Positions 16,177-24,487 of a stretch of 64,000 bases of DNA are shown one piece after another; the first letter of the stretch is position 1, and every line of letters begins with the position of its first letter. Origin of the DNA: Bacillota bacterium (GTDB lineage: Bacteria; Bacillota; Clostridia; DSM-8532). The notes beneath the pieces were generated by a model, which had not been told where the DNA came from, ran no database searches, and was given only the letters and a program-made list of their open reading frames with translations. The stretch spans positions 124,001 to 188,000 of the forward strand of contig JAEZJF010000016.1 of the NCBI GenBank assembly GCA_023415825.1, read 5' to 3'. A program made the position numbers and the translations under genes.

Positions 16177-16286
16177 TATTAACGGGTCAAGAAGTGGTGC
16201 ATGCAAGCATGCATTCCTATTGTTTTGGATTTTTAAAGTAGTGGAGAGCGGGGTATACCGTTCTCCATTATTCATATTAACGGGTC
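16177..16286 (+). repeat. 12-bp direct repeats flanking hairpins downstream of rplQ
   Basis: TATTAACGGGTC occurs at 16177-16188 and again at 16275-16286. Between the copies lie a palindrome (TGCATGC-AA-GCATGCA, 16198-16213) and a terminator-like hairpin (TGGAGAGCGG at 16242-16251 against CCGTTCTCCA at 16258-16267, one G-U pair). The hairpin probably ends much of the alpha operon transcript; the paired repeats could be target-site remnants or a coincidence. Confidence 0.5.
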
Positions 16287-16309
16287 GAGGCTAGATAGGT
16301 GAAGACCAT

Positions 16310-18088
16310 ATGAATGAGATGATAAAAACAGACCATGTTTATTATGAGTATAGAAGCCGATCGGAAGAGCTGGCGGCCGTAAAGGCTGTCAACGATGTTT
16401 CCATGACTATCAACCAGGGTGAATTTGTGGTGGTGCTGGGCCGGAACGGTTCAGGCAAATCCACATTGGCCCGGTTGATGAATGCACTTTTAATACCCAA
16501 GCAAGGTACGGTCATTATAGACGGTTTAAGTACCCACGAAGGAGAGCATGTCTGGGAAATACGAAAAACTCTTGGATTGGTTCTCCAAAACCCCGATAAT
16601 CAAATTGTTGCAACAACTGTTGAGGAGGATGTGGCTTTCGGCCCGGAAAATTTAGGGGTGGAGCCATCTGAGATACGAACCAGGGTAGATGATTCCATAA
16701 AGCTTGTGGGAATGGAAGCCTATGCCCATCATTCTCCCCATATGCTTTCAGGAGGCCAGAAGCAAAGAATAGCCATAGCCGGAATATTGGCCATGTCTCC
16801 CAAATGTATTGTTCTTGATGAAGCAACCTCCATGTTGGATCCATCAGGTCGTAAAGAGGTACTGGAAGTTCTGCATACCCTTAATCGTGAAAAAGGAATA
16901 ACAATTATTCTCATAACTCATCATATGGATGAGGCAGTTTCCGCCCATCAGGTCATGATTATGCAAGAGGGGCGCCTTACCTTGCGGGGAACGCCAAGGC
17001 AAATATTTAAAAATGTTGAAGCAGTAAGAGAAGCAGGCCTTGATGTGCCACAAGTTACTGCCCTGGCTTATGACCTTAAAAAGCAGGGTCTTGCAATCAA
17101 TGAACTGCCTGTTTCAATGGATGAAATGGTACAGGTTACTAAGGGTATCCTGCAAAATGCATCAATGAAAAACAGAAATGCCTGGACTACTGAAAAGGTT
17201 ACACCTGATCAGGCAAAGCATGAGAATATTATCACAGTAAAAGACCTGAATCATATCTATATGGCTGGAACGACCTATCAGCAGCATGCGCTCAAACATA
17301 TCAATCTCACTGTAAGAAGGGGAGAAATTCTGGGCATTATCGGTCATACCGGCTCTGGTAAATCCACATTGGTTCAACATTTCAACGGTATATTGAAGCC
17401 TTCCTCCGGAACTCTTGAAATCGACGGACTGGAAGCATCCGGGAAAGCACTAAAGGAATTGCGTAAAAAAGTGGGCCTTATCTTCCAATATCCTGAGCAT
17501 CAGCTATTTGAGGAGACGGTCTATAAGGATATAACCTTTGGCCTTCTAAAAATGGGGCTCTCAGCCGAAGAGATAAAAAAGAGAGTCTTTCACGTTATTG
17601 ATCTCTTGGGTATTTCCCCTGAGCTATTGGAAAAGTCACCCTTCGAGCTTTCGGGAGGTCAGAAACGCCGTGTCGCCATAGCCGGAGTTCTTGCCATGGA
17701 ACCTGGAGTATTGGTACTGGATGAGCCTACAGCTGGCTTGGATCCCAAGGGCAGCACCGAGGTGTTTAAGATTCTCTCAAAGCTTAATCTTGATGAAGGA
17801 ACAACTATTATCATTATCTCCCATAATATGGAGGACATCGCAGCCTTCTGCCATCGCGTAGCAGTCATGCACAAAGGGGAATTGGCTCTATGCGGTACAC
17901 CTCGTGAAATCTTCTCAAGATCGAATGAATTGAAGAGTTATGGCTTGGCTGTCCCTAAAATAACGGAGTTATTTGAACAATTGGTTACCGGCGGCTTTGA
18001 CATTCCCACGCCTGTATTGACGGTTAAAGATGCCGCGAAGTTCATTTTGGACGCCGTTTCAAAGCCTTTGGGAGGTGACAGCTTATGA
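16310..18088 (+). CDS. ecfA: ECF transporter ATPase, EcfA1-EcfA2 fusion
   Basis: The energy module of group II ECF transporters normally uses two separate ~280-residue ATPases to drive vitamin and metal uptake with EcfT and exchangeable S components. Here both are in one 592-residue chain. The first ATPase has Walker A GRNGSGKST at 44-52 and LSGGQ at 146-150; the second has GHTGSGKST at 345-353 and LSGGQ at 447-451. Each has its own Walker B (VLDEATS; VLDEPTA). A ~45-residue linker joins them near residues 265-325. No stop or frameshift lies between. The stop overlaps the ecfT ATG by four bases. Confidence 0.93.
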   Translation: MNEMIKTDHVYYEYRSRSEELAAVKAVNDVSMTINQGEFVVVLGRNGSGKSTLARLMNALLIPKQGTVIIDGLSTHEGEHVWEIRKTLGLVLQNPDNQIVATTVEEDVAFGPENLGVEPSEIRTRVDDSIKLVGMEAYAHHSPHMLSGGQKQRIAIAGILAMSPKCIVLDEATSMLDPSGRKEVLEVLHTLNREKGITIILITHHMDEAVSAHQVMIMQEGRLTLRGTPRQIFKNVEAVREAGLDVPQVTALAYDLKKQGLAINELPVSMDEMVQVTKGILQNASMKNRNAWTTEKVTPDQAKHENIITVKDLNHIYMAGTTYQQHALKHINLTVRRGEILGIIGHTGSGKSTLVQHFNGILKPSSGTLEIDGLEASGKALKELRKKVGLIFQYPEHQLFEETVYKDITFGLLKMGLSAEEIKKRVFHVIDLLGISPELLEKSPFELSGGQKRRVAIAGVLAMEPGVLVLDEPTAGLDPKGSTEVFKILSKLNLDEGTTIIIISHNMEDIAAFCHRVAVMHKGELALCGTPREIFSRSNELKSYGLAVPKITELFEQLVTGGFDIPTPVLTVKDAAKFILDAVSKPLGGDSL

Positions 18089-18873
18089 TTAACAATATCA
18101 TGCTGGGACAATATATTCCGGGTTCATCCATACTTCATCGGCTGGATCCCAGAACCAAGATCATTTGGACTGCACTTCTCATGGTGGCGGTATTTATGAT
18201 AGAATCCTGGCAGGAATATGTCATGATGGGTGCGTTGACACTTATACTGCTTTTAATAAGCGGAGTTCCTATCAAACAGTCTTTAAAGGGTATTAAGCCC
18301 CTTCTGCTCATATTGATTATAACCGCCGTACTCAATATCTTTTTTATAGATGGAAGAACACTCTTTGAGATCGGTCCCATAAGAGTGACCTACGAAGGTC
18401 TTATTTCTGCTGTCAAGCTCTTTTTCAGGCTGGTGATCCTCATTATTACAGCTTCATTAATGACTCTTACCACAACCCCCATGGCTATGACTGACGGTAT
18501 TGAGAAGCTTTTAAAGCCCTTGGAGAGGATTGGGGTTCCCGCCCATGAAATTGCCATGATGATGTCCATCGCTTTGCGGTTTATTCCGACACTGATGGAA
18601 GAAACTGAGCGCATTATGAAGGCACAAGCCTCAAGAGGTGCGGATTTTGATACCGGCAGTATTTTTTCACGGGTGAAAAGCTTTATCCCAGTTCTGGTGC
18701 CTTTGTTTGTCAGTGCTTTTAAAAGAGCGGACGAACTGGCAGAGGCCATGGAATCAAGGTGTTATCGCGGCGGTAAGGGAAGAACACGGTTAAAGAGTAT
18801 TCGTTATACTTCATTGGATTTGTCAACAAGTCTTGCAGGAATTCTATTTCTTGGCTTGGTGTTCTTTGTGTAG
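18085..18873 (+). CDS. ecfT: ECF transporter transmembrane subunit EcfT
   Basis: EcfT couples the ATPases to the substrate-binding S component. The 262-residue product starts with the GQYIPGSSILHRLDPRTKII signature, has several hydrophobic segments, and carries two Ala-Arg-Gly-like coupling motifs (QASRGADF near 191-198 and MESRCYRGG near 214-222). ATGA overlap with ecfA indicates translational coupling. No S-component gene is in the window, fitting a shared module. Confidence 0.95.
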   Translation: MINNIMLGQYIPGSSILHRLDPRTKIIWTALLMVAVFMIESWQEYVMMGALTLILLLISGVPIKQSLKGIKPLLLILIITAVLNIFFIDGRTLFEIGPIRVTYEGLISAVKLFFRLVILIITASLMTLTTTPMAMTDGIEKLLKPLERIGVPAHEIAMMMSIALRFIPTLMEETERIMKAQASRGADFDTGSIFSRVKSFIPVLVPLFVSAFKRADELAEAMESRCYRGGKGRTRLKSIRYTSLDLSTSLAGILFLGLVFFV

Positions 18874-18874
18874 T

Positions 18875-18892
18875 AGGTCAGAGGCCTGACCT
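18875..18892 (+). other. Inverted repeat after ecfT
   Basis: AGGTCAG and CTGACCT form a 7-bp stem around AGGC. It is followed by no strong T-run, so it is a weak candidate terminator or processing site between ecfT and the PHP gene. Confidence 0.3.
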
Positions 18893-18932
18893 GTTACATG
18901 GAGGTTCGCTTTTTAAGGGGGCATAATTTTAT

Positions 18933-19628
18933 ATGAAAAATTATCTATTTGAGCTACATATGCATACGGACGAGGTCAGTCCCTGCGGCAAGGTCCCGGC
19001 TAGAGAAGCCGTCAGACTCTATCAGAAATTGGGCTATGACGGAGTTTGTATAACCGATCATTTTACAGCAGGATTTTTTGAAGCACTGGGTGATAGGTCC
19101 TGGAACGAAAAAGTCGATGCTTATCTACAGGGCTATCATGAAGCCCGGGAAGAAGGCAAAAAGCTAGGTGTCCAAGTCATATTAGGTATGGAATATCTTT
19201 TGCCCAATACCTGTGACGACATTTTAATCTATGGCTTTGACAAAGATTTTCTCTATAGTCAGGAGAATTTATGTCTACTGGAGGAGGGAGAACTGAAAGC
19301 TCTGGCACAGGCACATGATCTATTACTTATTCAAGCCCATCCTTTCAGAAAGAAGATCTCCAGAACCTATGAGAGCCTTGTCAACGGATTTGAGGCATTT
19401 AACGGTAATCCTCGCCATGATTCCATGAATGAGCGGGCGGAGAAACATGCCAGAGATTTTCGCGGTATAGTCATATCCGGATCGGACTTTCACCAGCCTC
19501 AGGATGCTGGAACCGGAGGTGTCTACCTGCCCTGTCTTCCATCTGATTCATTTGAACTCGCTAGGCTTCTGAGAGAAATCAAAACCCCCGAGCTAATACG
19601 AAACGACAGGGAAAGCCGGAATGAATGA
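18933..19628 (+). CDS. PHP domain metal-dependent phosphoesterase
   Basis: The 231-residue product shows the PHP-fold metal ligands: HMH at residues 9-11, ITDHF near 36-40, QAHPFR near 135 and GSDFHQ near 188. Substrates in this family include phosphates and nucleic acids; the specific one here is unknown. It lies downstream of ecfT with a short gap and overlaps the next gene (radical SAM) by 8 bases, so those two are likely co-expressed. Confidence 0.85.
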   Translation: MKNYLFELHMHTDEVSPCGKVPAREAVRLYQKLGYDGVCITDHFTAGFFEALGDRSWNEKVDAYLQGYHEAREEGKKLGVQVILGMEYLLPNTCDDILIYGFDKDFLYSQENLCLLEEGELKALAQAHDLLLIQAHPFRKKISRTYESLVNGFEAFNGNPRHDSMNERAEKHARDFRGIVISGSDFHQPQDAGTGGVYLPCLPSDSFELARLLREIKTPELIRNDRESRNE

Positions 19629-20589
19629 AAAGGGCAATTGGGATGGTAAAAGATTTCATAGCCTTGATTTTGCTTTAAAGAAGCTATTTGGTAAAAAAGT
19701 AGCCAAGCTTACTCTGGATGCCGGTATGACCTGTCCCACCCGGGACGGTACCAAAGGCGTAAGAGGCTGCCTCTTTTGCTCTAGCCGTGGATCGGGAGAC
19801 TTTACCCAATACGGAAGCATAACGGAGCAAATGGAACAACAGGCTCAAATAGCCCTGGCCAAGTGGAAGGATTGTTCCTTTATTCCATATTTCCAGAGCT
19901 ATACCAACACATATGCATCGGTTGAGACTTTAAGAAAGCTCTTTGATGAAGCTTTGGCCTATCCCGGAAGTGTAGGCCTTGCCGTGGCAACCCGATGTGA
20001 CTGTCTTCAGCCGGAGGTTTTAGAGCTTCTTAATGAGTACAATCAAAGAACCTTCCTATGGGTCGAATTAGGACTTCAGACTGTCTCCGACGAAACAGGC
20101 CGGATTATCCGCAGAGGATTTAGCACGCAGGAATTTGTTGAGGCAGTTGCGACTCTTGATGAACATAAAATTCTCACAGTAGCTCATCTGATAGCCGGGT
20201 TGCCGGCCGAGGATCAACGGATGTTTTTAGAATCGGTCCGGTTTGTGGCAGGTTTGCCTGTCTGGGGTATCAAGCTCCAGATGTTGAATATACTCTATGA
20301 TTCCGACCTTTATCAAGGCTATCTGCTGAGTCCCTACAGGCTTTTTAACAGAGAGGAATATATTGAGGTCATCTGTGACGCATTAGAGCTTTTACCGCCC
20401 CGCATGGTTATCCATCGACTTACAGGAGATGGTAAGAAGGCGAATCTTTATGAGCCCCAGTGGGTCATTGATAAAAGGCGGGTTCTTACTGAGATCAATC
20501 AGGAGCTTCAACGGAGGAAAAGTGTACAGGGAAAGCTTACAATTCCCAAAAATACTATGGATATTTTCAGACAAATGCACGATAAATGA
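19621..20589 (+). CDS. TIGR01212-type radical SAM protein (YhcC/YtqA-like)
   Basis: The 322-residue product has the cysteine arrangement of this subfamily, C-P-T-R-D-G-T-K-G-V-R-G-C-L-F-C near residues 37-52 (spacing C-x11-C-x2-C), which should hold a [4Fe-4S] cluster for S-adenosylmethionine cleavage. Later segments (YFQSYTNTYA, VELGLQTVSDET, HLIAGLPAED) match the family. The reaction catalysed has not been firmly established as far as I know. The start overlaps the preceding PHP gene. Confidence 0.88.
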   Translation: MNEKGNWDGKRFHSLDFALKKLFGKKVAKLTLDAGMTCPTRDGTKGVRGCLFCSSRGSGDFTQYGSITEQMEQQAQIALAKWKDCSFIPYFQSYTNTYASVETLRKLFDEALAYPGSVGLAVATRCDCLQPEVLELLNEYNQRTFLWVELGLQTVSDETGRIIRRGFSTQEFVEAVATLDEHKILTVAHLIAGLPAEDQRMFLESVRFVAGLPVWGIKLQMLNILYDSDLYQGYLLSPYRLFNREEYIEVICDALELLPPRMVIHRLTGDGKKANLYEPQWVIDKRRVLTEINQELQRRKSVQGKLTIPKNTMDIFRQMHDK

Positions 20590-20652
20590 TTAGGATACCT
20601 ATTATGAAGTAACAATTTTCTCGGGATATAATGGATTACTGGAGGTTGGGCG

Positions 20653-20913
20653 TTGGAAACAAGGGTTTCTGTAGAAGTTGTCAAAGATAAAAGCTTTGAT
20701 CCGAATTTTGTAGTGAAGGTCTCTTATGACGATGGGAAAAACCGGTTTAGAAATGAAGAGGTTTTGGTGTCAAGAAAACCTCCAAAGGTCAAGATTGAAT
20801 ATCCGGACCATGTAAAGAAATTGCTGGACAAAATAGATATATCCAAAATCGAGCTTGAGATCATGAAGGGTATTGTGGAGGTTCTGCTCAACAATTCAGG
20901 AAAACGCCTGTGA
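20653..20913 (+). CDS. Conserved hypothetical small protein
   Basis: An 86-residue protein beginning at TTG behind a GGAGG site. It is charged, with an N-terminal part rich in Val and Lys (DPNFVVKVSYDDGKNRF) and a C-terminal amphipathic helix (KLLDKIDISKIELEIMKGIVEVLLN). No membrane segment or known motif was recognised. It ends five bases before the convergent DUF421 gene, so function cannot be inferred. Confidence 0.6.
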   Translation: METRVSVEVVKDKSFDPNFVVKVSYDDGKNRFRNEEVLVSRKPPKVKIEYPDHVKKLLDKIDISKIELEIMKGIVEVLLNNSGKRL

Positions 20914-20918
20914 CAGGC

Positions 20919-21602
20919 CTACTCCATATACTCTCCTTTTTTTTGCACAAAAAGATTTTCCTTGCTGTCAATCGAGGCATAAAAAACATGAGTGTAATCG
21001 TTAATCCCGTATTCCTTTAACTTCTCGTCAATCCAGGGCCTTTGCAGATGTAAACGCTGTAATGTTCTGCCGATCAGCTTTCCGTCTATAATGATATCAT
21101 GGTTAAAGCTCTCGCGTGGCGGTCTAATATTAAAGTCTTCAGGTGTAGCAGGTCTCTTCTCACTTTTTAGTATGACGCTTAACTGACCGTTTGTTTCAAG
21201 AATGGCGTATTCTACGTCGTTGATGCTTTGAATGCTCTGAAAGCGAAGCTGCTCAAGCAGATCGTTAATGGTATACATTTCCTTACGCATATTTTTTTCA
21301 AGCATTTTTCCATCTCTGATAAGTAGTGTAGGCTTTCCGCAGACCACTTCTCTTATGCGAACGCCCTTGATGGATAAAAAAGATATAAGGAGCTGGCATG
21401 CAAGCAGCACTGCAATAGGAATTACAGCGTGGTGAATATTCTTGTCATCCTCTGTAAGGGGGAGGGCTGCAAGCTCTGAGATCATAACAGCTACAGCAAA
21501 TTCAAAGGGCTGGAGCTGGCCGATCTGGCGCTTTCCCATAAGCCGCATGGTCACAACAACTACCAGATACAAAAAAAAAGTTCGAGAGATAAGCTGTAGC
21601 AT
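20919..21602 (-). CDS. DUF421 membrane protein (YetF-like)
   Basis: The 227-residue product has three hydrophobic helices in its first ~75 residues and the KRQIGQLQPFEFAVAVMISE-type motif typical of the DUF421 family, followed by a soluble domain of alternating strands and helices (GKPTLLIRDGKMLEKNMRKEMYT). Paralogues occur in many Bacillus and clostridial genomes; the molecular role is not settled. A short AAAGGA site precedes the ATG. Confidence 0.85.
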   Translation of the reverse strand: MLQLISRTFFLYLVVVVTMRLMGKRQIGQLQPFEFAVAVMISELAALPLTEDDKNIHHAVIPIAVLLACQLLISFLSIKGVRIREVVCGKPTLLIRDGKMLEKNMRKEMYTINDLLEQLRFQSIQSINDVEYAILETNGQLSVILKSEKRPATPEDFNIRPPRESFNHDIIIDGKLIGRTLQRLHLQRPWIDEKLKEYGINDYTHVFYASIDSKENLFVQKKGEYME

Positions 21603-21727
21603 TTAAAGTCCTTTCGCATGTTAGATTTTTACTAGCCTATTTTGGACAGCAAATAGCGAAATCATGCAAAAGGAAGTTTAAGAAAGCTACTGATTCTCCT
21701 GCTTTTGGCAGGAGGATTTATTAGAAG

Positions 21728-22282
21728 TTAAATGCGATCATCCTTAAGCAGACTTTTAAGTGGAGGACATTCCTCTCTTAAAAGGGAGTAAAGCTTGAGA
21801 TTGTGATATTCACCTTGATTGAAAGTAGCACTCCGCATAGTACCCTCATAGGTAAATCCGCATTTTTCAACAACCTTTTGACTTGGAATATTACCTTCCA
21901 TAAGATTGACCTGTATGCGGTTTATTGGCCTGATAGAAAACATATAAGCACAGAAAAGCAAGAGCGCCTCACTCATATAGCCCTTGCCTGAATGTTCGGG
22001 ACTGAAAAGCTCATAGCCAACCTCGTATCCCGATTGATAGTCAAGACCTTTGAAATAGAGCAGTTCACCAACTACGAGGTCATCATTTGACAGGATGAGC
22101 ATGCGCCCTTCCTCCATGGACCAAAATCCTGTTCTATGAAACTCCTTTATAAACTCACCCGATGATTCGATAGTCAGGTGCCAAAAGGGCCCCTTACTGT
22201 TGATATGGGAAATGCGCTCATAGATATAATCCAGCTCATGGGGCTGTATGGTTCTCAGCTTGATGTTTTTACCAATAATCAT
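21728..22282 (-). CDS. GNAT family N-acetyltransferase (RimJ/RimL type)
   Basis: The 184-residue product has the GNAT fold order, with GELLYFKGLDYQSGYEVGYE and the acetyl-CoA loop region HSGKGYMSEALLLFCAYMF near residues 95-113, then VEKCGFTYEGTMR. This resembles RimJ/RimL-like acetyltransferases, but the substrate (protein N-terminus, small molecule or antibiotic) cannot be read from sequence. GGGGGAT lies upstream. It is divergent from the ROK kinase. Confidence 0.85.
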   Translation of the reverse strand: MIIGKNIKLRTIQPHELDYIYERISHINSKGPFWHLTIESSGEFIKEFHRTGFWSMEEGRMLILSNDDLVVGELLYFKGLDYQSGYEVGYELFSPEHSGKGYMSEALLLFCAYMFSIRPINRIQVNLMEGNIPSQKVVEKCGFTYEGTMRSATFNQGEYHNLKLYSLLREECPPLKSLLKDDRI

Positions 22283-22349
22283 GTGATGATCCCCCGTGCT
22301 TGCATTTATTTATGTATAACTAGCAGAATATGTGCTATTTTTAGTCTTA

Positions 22350-22378
22350 TTGACCCTTCGCCTATTATATCATATAAT
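22350..22378 (+). promoter_or_regulatory. Promoter of the ROK kinase-truA genes with overlapping inverted repeat
   Basis: TTGACC at 22350-22355 and TATAAT at 22373-22378 are 17 nt apart. The -10 element lies in a perfect 10-bp inverted repeat (ATCATATAAT at 22369-22378, ATTATATGAT at 22405-22414), which could be a regulator site or form a leader hairpin. The ROK gene starts at 22435. Confidence 0.65.
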
Positions 22379-22434
22379 TGATCGAGGTAAAAAAAGTCCT
22401 TATGATTATATGATCTGACTAAGGAGGATCTCCT

Positions 22435-23385
22435 ATGTATTATGTCGGAATAGATCTTGGCGGAACAAACATCGCTGTAGGAATTGTAGATGAGAATGGT
22501 GGAATAATTAAAAAAGGCAGTGTGCCAACCGTCAGTACCAGAAAACCGGAAGAAATCATCTATGATATGTGCATGCTTGTAAAAAGCTTAATGCAGGATG
22601 TAGGCATCACCGACAAGGAGATTCATAGTATAGGCATCGGTAGCCCAGGCACACCCGACCGTGAAAACGGGATCATTATTTATAACAATAACCTGAATTT
22701 CCGTTATGTACATATACGTGATGAGGTTCAGAAATATATTTCCGTGCCCGTCTATCTGGAGAACGACGCCAACTGTGCAGCAATTGCTGAAAGTGTGGCG
22801 GGAGCGGCTAAAGATGCTGAATTTGCGGTTGTTATCACCATAGGAACAGGTATAGGCGGGGGTGTCATTATTCATAATAAGCTCTATATCGGTTTTAACG
22901 GCGCCGCCAGCGAGCCGGGGCATATGGTGATCAGAATTGATGGGGAAGGATGCACCTGTGGCAGAAAGGGCTGCTGGGAAGCCTATTCATCAGCGACAGC
23001 TCTTATCAGGCAGACCAAGAAAGCCGTTTTGGAAAACCCCCAGTCCAAAATCATGGAGCTTTGTGACGGCAATCTGGATAAAATTAATGCCAAAACAGCC
23101 TTTGATGCCGCTAGACTTGGTGATGAGACCGGTATAAAGATTATAGACAGCTATATCGATATTTTCGCTGAAGCCCTTGCCAATATGGTCAACCTCTTCC
23201 AGCCCAATCTCATTGTTATTGGAGGAGGGGTCTCCAAGGAGGGTGAAAATCTCCTGGCTCCGCTGCGAGAAAAAATGAAGGGCAAAACCTATTGTGCCGA
23301 GGGTGTTGAAAATACCAGGTTAGTGGTAGCAAAAATGGGTAATGACGCGGGGATTGTGGGAGCAGCCTTTATCTCCAGAGCATGA
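22435..23385 (+). CDS. glcK: ROK family sugar kinase (glucokinase-like)
   Basis: The 316-residue product starts YYVGIDLGGTNIAVGIVDENG, the ATP-binding motif of ROK kinases, and has the ROK zinc motif with C-T-C-G-R-K-G-C-W-E near residues 182-191 and a preceding EPGHM. The closest functional class is glucose kinase, but other hexoses are possible. No DNA-binding domain precedes it, so it is an enzyme and not a repressor. The stop overlaps truA (ATGA). Confidence 0.88.
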   Translation: MYYVGIDLGGTNIAVGIVDENGGIIKKGSVPTVSTRKPEEIIYDMCMLVKSLMQDVGITDKEIHSIGIGSPGTPDRENGIIIYNNNLNFRYVHIRDEVQKYISVPVYLENDANCAAIAESVAGAAKDAEFAVVITIGTGIGGGVIIHNKLYIGFNGAASEPGHMVIRIDGEGCTCGRKGCWEAYSSATALIRQTKKAVLENPQSKIMELCDGNLDKINAKTAFDAARLGDETGIKIIDSYIDIFAEALANMVNLFQPNLIVIGGGVSKEGENLLAPLREKMKGKTYCAEGVENTRLVVAKMGNDAGIVGAAFISRA

Positions 23386-24152
23386 CAACAGGTTCTAAAA
23401 TGCCGGATGAAAATGTGACAAGAAATATTAAGCTTACAATAGAATATAACGGAACCAACTATCATGGCTGGCAGATCCAGGACAATGCCCTGTCTGTGCA
23501 GGAGGTTCTCTCAAAGGCCATTAAAAGGCTTACCGGAGAGGATATCATACCCGATGGTTCAGGAAGAACCGATAGTGGTGTTCATGCCTATGGGCAGGTA
23601 GCCAATTTTAGAACCAGCTCAAAAATTCCCGCTGATAAATTTGCCCGTGCACTTAATGTCTACCTTCCTGATGATATTTCCATCAAGGCATCTGAGGCTG
23701 TTGAATCTGGTTTTCATTCAAGATTTTCAGCAAAAGGAAAACACTATCGATACATGGTCCTTAACAGGCCAAGCCGGTCGGCGCTATGGGCCCATAGGGC
23801 CTGGAATGTGCGAGGAGAGCTAAACCTTACCGCAATGAATGAGGCTGCCCGGTATTTCCTTGGCTATCACTCCTATAAAGCTTTCTGTGCTGCCGGTCAC
23901 AGTGTCAAGTCCTTCGATCGGACAATTTTCTATTCTGAATGGACCCGGGATGGGGATTTTCTTATTTTTGATACTAGAGGCGATGGCTTTCTTTACAATA
24001 TGGTTAGAATTATGGTTGGGTCCATGGTGGATATCGGAAAAGGTCGTTTCAAACCTGATGTTATAAAGGATGCTTTAGAAAGTGGATCGCGACATTCTGT
24101 CGGTGTCACTGCGCCACCCTCGGGATTATATCTTGTAGAAGTATATTATTAG
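23382..24152 (+). CDS. truA: tRNA pseudouridine synthase A
   Basis: TruA makes pseudouridine at positions 38-40 of tRNA anticodon arms. The 256-residue product has the catalytic aspartate in GRTDSGVHAYGQ (D64) and the C-terminal FLYNMVRIMVGSMVDIGKGR motif. The ATG overlaps the ROK stop; an ATG at 23400 would remove six poorly conserved residues. In many Firmicutes truA follows ecfT directly; here ~4.5 kb separates them. Confidence 0.95.
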   Translation: MTTGSKMPDENVTRNIKLTIEYNGTNYHGWQIQDNALSVQEVLSKAIKRLTGEDIIPDGSGRTDSGVHAYGQVANFRTSSKIPADKFARALNVYLPDDISIKASEAVESGFHSRFSAKGKHYRYMVLNRPSRSALWAHRAWNVRGELNLTAMNEAARYFLGYHSYKAFCAAGHSVKSFDRTIFYSEWTRDGDFLIFDTRGDGFLYNMVRIMVGSMVDIGKGRFKPDVIKDALESGSRHSVGVTAPPSGLYLVEVYY

Positions 24153-24168
24153 CTGTGGTGCATTCGTT

Positions 24169-24203
24169 GATTATACTGCAAAAACTTGTTTCGCAGTATA
24201 ATC
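24169..24203 (+). other. Perfect 11-bp hairpin between truA and the next gene
   Basis: GATTATACTGC at 24169-24179 and GCAGTATAATC at 24193-24203 are perfect inverted repeats with a 13-nt loop. No T-run follows. It may be a processing site or a weak attenuator before the following small gene. Confidence 0.45.
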
Positions 24204-24226
24204 ATTGTTGAAGGGTAAAAATATTT

Positions 24227-24487
24227 ATGCGTATGATTGGGAAGCTCATTAAAGGAACGACAATACTCGACGAGAAGGTTTATGAAATTAACGATCAGGA
24301 TGGTTCATATCAAGATCGGCTTGAAAAATGCCTTGTTGAGATATGCCGCCTTCTTTCAATTGAGGTGCCCCTTTGGCTCACTAAAAACACAAAGGAATAT
24401 GTATCCTTCAGGAGAACCTCTTTTAATGCCGATCAATTTTTCAATCCTGTTATTTTTGAACGTTTTGAGATCAAGGTCGAAGCATAA
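24227..24487 (+). CDS. Conserved hypothetical small protein
   Basis: An 86-residue protein reading MRMIGKLIKGTTILDEKVYE, with SIEVPLWLTKNTKEY and FRRTSFNADQFFNPVIF later. No hydrophobic helix or known motif was recognised. Its position between truA and rpoB, with only a hairpin in front, suggests co-transcription with truA. The function is unknown. Confidence 0.55.
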   Translation: MRMIGKLIKGTTILDEKVYEINDQDGSYQDRLEKCLVEICRLLSIEVPLWLTKNTKEYVSFRRTSFNADQFFNPVIFERFEIKVEA

